In this document: positions 6,931-12,243 of the stretch, piece after piece
How the letters are laid out: the number at the start of each line of letters is the position of its first letter
Position numbering within the stretch: position 1 is the first letter of the stretch
Assembly (NCBI GenBank): GCA_947494405.1
Contig: CANLWQ010000030.1
Coordinates: 1-12,243, forward strand
Direction: 5' to 3'
Length of the DNA: 12,243 nucleotides
Source of the DNA: Comamonadaceae bacterium
Lineage (GTDB): Bacteria; Pseudomonadota; Gammaproteobacteria; Burkholderiales; Burkholderiaceae_C
Position numbers and translations under genes: made by a program
The notes under the pieces: generated by a model
The model's database searches: none
The model's input: only the letters and a program-made list of their open reading frames with translations
Told to the model about the DNA's origin: nothing

Positions 6931-9080
6931 GCCGACACCTTTTGTTTAATGGGAATGAATCGATCGCCAATTTTGCGATGCTGTATCAAAGGCAAGCACT
7001 TTTGATCGTCTTGGTAAATGGACACGCAATCCAAACACTGAAAGCATTCCGCATAGTTGATGTCGCCGGTTTTCTCTATGGCTTGGTATTCACAACGGTG
7101 GCGGCAAGTTTGGCAAGGTGTGCCGCAGGCCTCTCGCCTAGGTATCCACGACCAACGTTGCAACACATTCACTGCAGCCAGCGCCGCCCCCAAGGGGCAT
7201 ATATAGCGGCAATAACCGCGGTAAACCACCACACTCAAAATTAAACAAAACGCCGCCCAAGCAACATATGGCCAGTCCCGCTCAAAATACATGCTGATGG
7301 CGGTCTTAAACGGCTCAACCTCCAAAGCCAGCTCAGCAAACGAGGGCGATGCATACAAAGATCCCATAACCACGGCCAGCACCCCATACTTGATCCATTT
7401 CAGTTTGGCATCTAACGCCGTTTTCAATCGGCGCTGACGCACGCCCACCGCGTTAGCCAACAGGCTGATCAACTCTTGCAATGCCCCAAAAGGACACAGC
7501 CAGCCACAAAACGTGCCCCTGCCCCACACCAACAAAGTGACCGCCACAAACAGCCACAAAATCACGGTCATGGGGTCGTTCATGAAAAAGCTTAAATCTC
7601 CGCCAGCAGCCAGTGCTTCAATAGACGCGGTGATGTTCACGATGCTCAATTGGCCTTGCGCATACCAACCGATAAAACCCACGGTGAACACCAAATACAC
7701 ACTTCGCAACACCTTCAAGCGCTTAGGGTTGGCGCTCAGGCGTTTTTGCAAAAACAGTCCAGAGCTCAGCGCAATCAAGCCCAGCAATAACACCGCTATG
7801 TCTCCAGACCTTTGGCGCCACACTTCAGCCCATTCATAGCTGGAGAGATCGGTGTCTAACAAAGCATGCCACTGCGCACGAATGCCGTGGTAGCTATAAG
7901 GAATATCAATAAGCCGGCTTTCAAATTGGTTGGGAAAGTTGCCAAAGCGACGACCATATTTCAGCGCAATCTCAAAGCCTTGAGCAGGATCGAAAGGCGT
8001 GGCTGTATCGATGACATAAAAATATGCGCCTGTTTTATCGGGGTAGCCCGGTACCTTTAAACCTTTGTCATAGGCCATGGGACGCAGCTTGAGTTCTTTG
8101 CCGTTTTGCGAGACCACGAAAGGGATGTCCTCGACTATTCGCTGGCTCTCGTAATTCATTTTGTACAAAGGGCCGGTCTCGGTGACCATCAAAGCTTGTG
8201 ACAAGCGCCGGTTGGCTCCCAATAAACGCCAACCCTCCTCGTCCAGCAAATTGCGACCAATCGAGGGCAGACTCACCAATGCAGCATGAAATGTTAAAGC
8301 GACTTCATCGGGTTTGGTGGCAGCCAACTTGTCTGCGCCAGCCGCACGCGTGCCTGCAAACAATTGCTCAATCTCTCCTCGGGTGATGCTCATGCGGCTG
8401 ACCATGCCACGCGAGAGCAAGTCTTCCCACAATAAAGGCTTGTAGCTGTTGACCTCAGATTGGCGTTTAACCGAACTTGACGCAGAACTGCCCGCCATTT
8501 GTCCCATGGCACTGGCTTCCACATGCGCCAAAGCCACCGAAGCAGCCGATGTGACGATGGTGCGGTCAATCGCCTTGGCACTGACTGTGCCGGCTTGAAC
8601 ACCAAACAAGGCTGCATATTGATCATCGCGTCGCGCAGTGGCCAAATGACCAAAAATTTCAATTTGGTGGTTCACCGTCAAGCCCTCGTATTGCTTGGCA
8701 AATGTGGTCAGTTTGGCAATGCCTGCATCAGAGCGAAAAATAGGTTCGCGGTGGCTGATGAGAAGCGACTTGATGAAGCGACCTTCGGTGTCCATGGCCA
8801 CCAATATATTGATGGGCTTGCCGCCATAGCCTCTGACCGGCTCGAAGTCCACCGACTCAAACACATAGCCTTTGTGCTCTGGTTTGGCATCTGGTAATTC
8901 AGGGTTTTTGATGAACAAGGGGTACAGCGGCATGCCCGTCTGCATTTCACCCACAATGAAACTACCTGCAAAGATTTTGTCGAGATCTTCTTTCAGCAAC
9001 TCGCCTGCAGATGAGGGAAAAACAGACAGCGCAAAAAACGAAACTAGCAAGTAACGGACGAGCGATGAGAGAAGATGCAT
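6927..9080 (-). CDS. nosR: NosR-type membrane flavo-iron-sulfur electron-transfer protein
   Basis: Protein of 717 residues, close to the usual NosR length. A signal peptide (1-25) leads to a periplasmic FMN-binding domain (about 75-190) whose candidate flavinylation motif is SAAS (178-181). A second periplasmic region follows, then about five membrane spans (near 427-445, 457-474, 503-520, 564-578 and 604-620). The conserved CGWLCP (525-530) and CRYICP (624-629) pairs are typical of the NosR/NapH group. A C-terminal cytoplasmic ferredoxin-like segment has CxxxCxxCxxxC (652-663), CFQCLDC (679-685) and C695. NosR feeds electrons from the quinone side to nitrous oxide reductase maturation or activity. 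Here the only partner is the following ApbE gene, so this may be a partial nos module or a relative serving another periplasmic acceptor. No Shine-Dalgarno is obvious before ATG 9080. Confidence 0.9.
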   Translation of the reverse strand: MHLLSSLVRYLLVSFFALSVFPSSAGELLKEDLDKIFAGSFIVGEMQTGMPLYPLFIKNPELPDAKPEHKGYVFESVDFEPVRGYGGKPINILVAMDTEGRFIKSLLISHREPIFRSDAGIAKLTTFAKQYEGLTVNHQIEIFGHLATARRDDQYAALFGVQAGTVSAKAIDRTIVTSAASVALAHVEASAMGQMAGSSASSSVKRQSEVNSYKPLLWEDLLSRGMVSRMSITRGEIEQLFAGTRAAGADKLAATKPDEVALTFHAALVSLPSIGRNLLDEEGWRLLGANRRLSQALMVTETGPLYKMNYESQRIVEDIPFVVSQNGKELKLRPMAYDKGLKVPGYPDKTGAYFYVIDTATPFDPAQGFEIALKYGRRFGNFPNQFESRLIDIPYSYHGIRAQWHALLDTDLSSYEWAEVWRQRSGDIAVLLLGLIALSSGLFLQKRLSANPKRLKVLRSVYLVFTVGFIGWYAQGQLSIVNITASIEALAAGGDLSFFMNDPMTVILWLFVAVTLLVWGRGTFCGWLCPFGALQELISLLANAVGVRQRRLKTALDAKLKWIKYGVLAVVMGSLYASPSFAELALEVEPFKTAISMYFERDWPYVAWAAFCLILSVVVYRGYCRYICPLGAALAAVNVLQRWSWIPRREACGTPCQTCRHRCEYQAIEKTGDINYAECFQCLDCVSIYQDDQKCLPLIQHRKIGDRFIPIKQKVSA

Positions 9081-9106
9081 AAGTTCACATAAAAATGAGT
9101 AAAAGA

Positions 9107-9112
9107 GTTATA
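9107..9112 (-). promoter_or_regulatory. Possible -10 element for the nosR-apbE operon
   Basis: TATAAC on the minus strand, 27 bases before the nosR ATG (9080). No good -35 hexamer lies at 16-18 bases and no FNR-type TTGAT-N4-ATCAA box is seen, so the assignment is weak. Confidence 0.2.
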
Positions 9113-9137
9113 CCAGCCAAAACCCTGGTACTTACCC

Positions 9138-9166
9138 TTGCAACTGAGCCCTAAGTCGTTTTTAAA
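9138..9166 (+). promoter_or_regulatory. Weak candidate promoter for the MFS permease gene
   Basis: TTGCAA (9138-9143), a 17-base spacer, then TTTAAA (9161-9166); each matches the sigma-70 consensus at four of six positions. It lies in the 155-base region between the divergent nosR and permease genes. Low confidence. Confidence 0.18.
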
Positions 9167-9222
9167 AAGGCCAAACCAGTTTGCCTATGCTAAGGTGAAA
9201 AACTTCGATGAATTCTTTGCCC

Positions 9223-9227
9223 AAAGG
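9223..9227 (+). promoter_or_regulatory. Ribosome binding site of the MFS permease
   Basis: AAAGG eight bases before the ATG at 9236; it supports that start. Confidence 0.5.
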
Positions 9228-9235
9228 CTCTTCCC

Positions 9236-10528
9236 ATGAACTCTGCAGCACAAACCTCCACGCCCTTCGAAGAAGCCACTTATCTCAAGGTCACTTGGCG
9301 ACTGATTCCCCTCTTGCTGCTGTGCTACATAGTGGCTTACCTTGACCGCGTCAATGTAGGATTTGCAAAACTGCAAATGGCTGGCGATCTGGGGTTTTCC
9401 GATGCGGTGTATGGCTTGGGTGCAGGCATGTTCTTTATTGGTTATTTCTTTTTTGAAGTGCCCAGCAACATCATCTTGCACAGAGTTGGCGCCCGTGTTT
9501 GGATAGCCCGCATCATGGTGACATGGGGCATCATCTCTGGCGGCATGATGTTCATTCAGACAGAAACACAGTTTTATGTCATGCGGTTTTTGCTGGGATT
9601 GGCAGAAGCAGGTTTCTTCCCCGGCATCATCTTGTACCTGACCTACTGGTACCCCGCGCATCGCCGCGCACGCATAGTGACCATGTTCATGACGGGTATT
9701 CCGCTGGCCGGTGTGATCGGTGGTCCGCTGTCGGGCTGGATCATGAAGAGCTGGGATCAGGTCAGCGGTTTGCATGGCTGGCAGTGGATGTTTTTGCTTG
9801 AGGCCATCCCCTCAGTATTGATAGGTTTTGTGGTGTATTTTTATTTGGATGACCGCATCACCAGCGCCAAATGGCTAGAAGATGAAGAGCGCGCCATTTT
9901 GCAAAAGCGGATTGAAGAAGAAGAAAGCCAGAAAGAACATGTGCCGATGATGCAGGTGTTTAAAAGCGGGCGTATGTGGACCATGAGCGCGATTTACTTC
10001 ACCATGGCCATGAGTCTGTACGGCGTGAGCTTTTGGCTGCCCACCATCATCAAAGGCATGGGCGTCACAGACAACTTGGAAATTGGTTTGCTGTCTTCCC
10101 TGCCTTGGATTGCTGCAGTTTTTTCTATGCTGCTGTTTGCACGCAGTGCAGACAAAATGCGCGAGCGGCGTTGGCATGTGGTCGTACCCATGTTGATGGG
10201 ATCAACAGGGTTGATTTTGTCGGTGCTTTTGTCTGGCAACCATTACCTGTCATTTGCCGCTCTGGTGCTGGCATGCATGGGCATAGTCTCCGCTATTCCT
10301 TTGTTTTGGAGTCTGCCCACCGCATTTTTGGTGGGCGTGGGAGCAGCAGCAGGCATTGCAGCCATTAACTCCATCGCCAATTTGGCCGGCTTCTTGGCCC
10401 CTTATTTGGTCGGTTGGTTAAAACAACTCACCTCGTCCACCGATTCGGGCATGTATTTGCTGGCTGCGGTTTTGGTCATAGGTGCAGGCATCACTTTGAC
10501 GGTTCCAGCCAAACTGGTGAACCGATAA
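9236..10528 (+). CDS. MFS transporter, anion:cation symporter (ACS) family
   Basis: Inner-membrane permease of 430 residues with about twelve hydrophobic spans in two halves, separated by a charged central loop rich in Glu and Lys (about 210-240). ACS-type signatures are AYLDRVNVGFA (34-44) after span 1, EVPSNIILHRVGAR (74-87), RFLLGLAEAGFFPG (117-130) and YWYPAHRRAR (137-146). The family takes up organic anions such as tartrate, glucarate, phthalate or hydroxyphenylacetate with protons. The sequence alone does not identify the substrate, and no catabolic gene stands beside it to suggest one. It is divergent from nosR and convergent with the response-regulator gene, leaving 18 bases between stops, so it is probably transcribed alone. 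AAAGG at 9223 supports the start. Confidence 0.9.
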   Translation: MNSAAQTSTPFEEATYLKVTWRLIPLLLLCYIVAYLDRVNVGFAKLQMAGDLGFSDAVYGLGAGMFFIGYFFFEVPSNIILHRVGARVWIARIMVTWGIISGGMMFIQTETQFYVMRFLLGLAEAGFFPGIILYLTYWYPAHRRARIVTMFMTGIPLAGVIGGPLSGWIMKSWDQVSGLHGWQWMFLLEAIPSVLIGFVVYFYLDDRITSAKWLEDEERAILQKRIEEEESQKEHVPMMQVFKSGRMWTMSAIYFTMAMSLYGVSFWLPTIIKGMGVTDNLEIGLLSSLPWIAAVFSMLLFARSADKMRERRWHVVVPMLMGSTGLILSVLLSGNHYLSFAALVLACMGIVSAIPLFWSLPTAFLVGVGAAAGIAAINSIANLAGFLAPYLVGWLKQLTSSTDSGMYLLAAVLVIGAGITLTVPAKLVNR

Positions 10529-10546
10529 CTTCGGAGTTCTACCTGC

Positions 10547-11290
10547 CTAGTACACCAAGCTGATGGGCACGCACAACTGGTAACCCACACCCCAGACCGA
10601 CTTGATGGCGGGTTCGGCGTCCTCATCTTGAACCGACTTGAACTTTTTGCGCAAGCGTGCAATCAGTTCTTCTAAAGCATGCTTGGTCATGGTGTCAGCA
10701 TCATCTTCAGGTGAAAACAAGTCGCACAAGGCACCTGACTCCAAAATTTGTTCTTTGGCATGGCTTAAAGACACCAACAAAACTTTTTCGCGATTGGTTA
10801 AGCGTAGTTTTTGACCCTCCATCGGGCCTGTCAACAAACGATCGCGAAGGCTTAATGTCCAACTGTTTTCAGACAACTGTTTCTTCACCCGCTTGCCCAA
10901 GTTTTGCAACACCAACACCAACTCGTCAGGTGAAATAGGCTTGGTTAAGTAAAAATCTGCGCCCCCGTGGCTGTAGCCAGCCAACCTGTCGTTCAAGGCG
11001 ACACGGGCGGTCATGATGACAATGCCTGCATTGGGCAAAGCCGCTCGAAGACGTTTACACAAACTCAAACCGCCCTCGCCTGGCAAATTCAAATCAATGA
11101 TGAACAAATCGATGGGCTCGGCTTGGGTGAGGTCATCCAAAGCGGCGGCGCTGGACACGCCCACCACGGAAAAATCATTCGAGGTGAGGTGCAGCTCAAT
11201 CTCTTGTCTCAGCAATCTGTCGTCTTCAACAATGGCTACTCTCAATGAATGGGCAGGCGTTGCCTGGTGGGGAGCGAGAAGATTTTTCAT
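10547..11290 (-). CDS. OmpR/PhoB-type response regulator
   Basis: Protein of 247 residues. The receiver domain (about 16-132) has the acidic pocket E22 D23 D24, phosphoacceptor D66 in IIDLNLPG, T94 in MTAR and K117 in TKP. The C-terminal winged-helix DNA-binding domain (about 142-243) ends in IKSVWGVGYQLC, the typical OmpR/PhoB hairpin. All receiver key residues are intact, so phosphorylation by the adjacent kinase is expected. The start overlaps the kinase stop as ATGA and has AAGG seven bases upstream. The N-terminus carries about 14 extra residues before the first strand. Target genes cannot be read from the sequence, and no repeated operator was noticed upstream of the neighbouring genes. 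Confidence 0.93.
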   Translation of the reverse strand: MKNLLAPHQATPAHSLRVAIVEDDRLLRQEIELHLTSNDFSVVGVSSAAALDDLTQAEPIDLFIIDLNLPGEGGLSLCKRLRAALPNAGIVIMTARVALNDRLAGYSHGGADFYLTKPISPDELVLVLQNLGKRVKKQLSENSWTLSLRDRLLTGPMEGQKLRLTNREKVLLVSLSHAKEQILESGALCDLFSPEDDADTMTKHALEELIARLRKKFKSVQDEDAEPAIKSVWGVGYQLCVPISLVY

Positions 11291-12243
11291 TGGGGTACCT
11301 TGAGGCTAAACACAACCAAATTTTGGTGTTGTGCGAAGTTGATGGTCGCATTAATTTTTTCACTGGCGGCCAACACCAGCGAGAGGCCTAAGCCCATGCC
11401 GGATTGGTCTTGAACATTGTCGTGACGGTAATAGGCTTGAAAAATTCTCTTTGGATCGGGGGATTTACCAAGCTCCACCGTATTGGAAACCTCCATCACA
11501 ACCATGTCGTCTTGCCGGGAGGCTCGGATGAGAATGGAGTCGGTTTTCAGGTGGTATTTGTATGCATTACTGATTAAATTTTGCAAAATCAGGGTCAACA
11601 TCAATCGACTGGTTTGGATATTCAAGTCTTTTGGAATATCTATTTTAAAAATAGATATGTCTTCAAAGTCGCCAATACACACATCCACCAATTCTTCTAT
11701 GTCGACTGACTCTCTGACTTGGCTCACATCAAAGCGGTCAATTTTGTTGGATAGCGCCACATGCTCAATCAACTCATTCATGCGCTCCACCGAGTCATCA
11801 ATTCGCTTAACCCGTTGTTGCGATTCACTGTCCTCCGCCGAACTGCGTTTCAAACTTGCCAAGGCAAACCGAATGGTTCCCAAAGGGTTTTTCAATTCAT
11901 GGGTCAGCATATCGATCATGCTTTGCCTCTCTATCAATCGCTCGCGCTGAGCCGTCGATTTGGCAGCTTCAATCTTGAATTCTTGCAAGGTGTCCGAATT
12001 GATTTTTCTTCGCTCAAACACCTGAATAATCAAAATCGCAAACAGGAAAATGCCAACGCGACCGCCATTCAAACGCGAGTCGCCAAAACTTTGCATGAAC
12101 AGCGGTGCAGGCGAGTTGATTTCAATAAAGAGATTGAAGTTCACGACCACACTGCCAAGCAAAATAATCGCAAACACCGAATAACCCAGCAATGTGATCC
12201 AGCGCAGTAATTTGGGGATTTTTTCAGCTGTTGATGCGCCCAA
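11287..12243 (-). CDS. Membrane sensor histidine kinase, N-terminus probably beyond the window
   Basis: The frame is open to the right edge, giving 318 residues. The outermost codon is TTG, so it could be a start, but the gene more likely continues upstream. Two hydrophobic spans are visible (about 13-39 and 60-76), followed by a short charged linker, probably coiled coil (80-108). The dimerisation/phosphoacceptor helix has H115 in THELKNPLG. The ATPase domain has an N box at QNLISNAYKY (221-230) and a G2 box GMGLGL (282-287). The usual DxGxG box (G1) is not recognisable; the segment reads EVSNTVELGKSPDPKRIF (251-268). The last membrane spans plus linker resemble kinases with a 7TMR-DISM sensor, but the sensor is outside the window and this is only a suggestion. 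Its stop overlaps the regulator start as ATGA. Confidence 0.88.
   Translation of the reverse strand: MGASTAEKIPKLLRWITLLGYSVFAIILLGSVVVNFNLFIEINSPAPLFMQSFGDSRLNGGRVGIFLFAILIIQVFERRKINSDTLQEFKIEAAKSTAQRERLIERQSMIDMLTHELKNPLGTIRFALASLKRSSAEDSESQQRVKRIDDSVERMNELIEHVALSNKIDRFDVSQVRESVDIEELVDVCIGDFEDISIFKIDIPKDLNIQTSRLMLTLILQNLISNAYKYHLKTDSILIRASRQDDMVVMEVSNTVELGKSPDPKRIFQAYYRHDNVQDQSGMGLGLSLVLAASEKINATINFAQHQNLVVFSLKVPQ

Noticed and set aside
9185-9775. Minus-strand 196-codon open frame
   Set aside because: It is antisense to the MFS permease, rich in His and Gln with no domain pattern, a typical shadow frame.
10525-10548. Terminator between the permease and the response regulator (AACT-TCGG-AGTT)
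   Set aside because: The stem is only four base pairs and no T tract follows, so it is too weak to call.

Overview
The window looks like part of a betaproteobacterial chromosome, probably Burkholderiales and close to Comamonadaceae. This is judged from protein style (XdhC, NosR/ApbE, an ACS-type MFS permease and an OmpR-type two-component pair) and not from any database search. Ten protein-coding genes fill it almost completely. I see no rRNA, tRNA, IS element, CRISPR array or gene-free stretch over 300 bases.

Region 1 (1-4679, all minus strand; transcription runs from 4679 towards 1) is a surface-sugar biosynthesis operon of the O-antigen/exopolysaccharide type. In transcription order it holds glucose-1-phosphate cytidylyltransferase (rfbF), CDP-glucose 4,6-dehydratase (rfbG), a NeuB-family PEP-condensing synthase, a short-chain dehydrogenase/reductase, and a 3-dehydroquinate-synthase-like cyclase that runs off the left edge. 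rfbF and rfbG supply CDP-4-keto-6-deoxyglucose. The last three genes reproduce the logic of the first shikimate steps (aldose + PEP -> 3-deoxy-2-ulosonate; ulosonate phosphate -> carbocycle; ketone reduction) inside a sugar-nucleotide cluster. The specific idea that they make a carbocyclic or higher-carbon glycan building block is inference, and is the most interesting point in the window. This block is visibly richer in A+T than the rest.

Region 2 (4845-5942, plus strand) is a solitary XdhC-type molybdenum-cofactor maturation gene with no molybdenum hydroxylase beside it. It ends one base before the convergent ApbE gene.

Region 3 (5944-9080, minus strand) is a two-gene operon with an ATGA overlap. 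The first gene encodes a NosR-type membrane flavo-iron-sulfur protein and the second an exported ApbE/NosX-type FMN transferase expected to flavinylate it. No nosZ or other nos gene is visible.

Region 4 (9236-10528, plus strand) is an MFS permease of the anion:cation symporter family, divergent from nosR. Region 5 (10547-12243, minus strand) is an OmpR/PhoB-type response regulator and its membrane histidine kinase, again joined by an ATGA overlap; the kinase reaches the right edge and is probably 5'-truncated by it.
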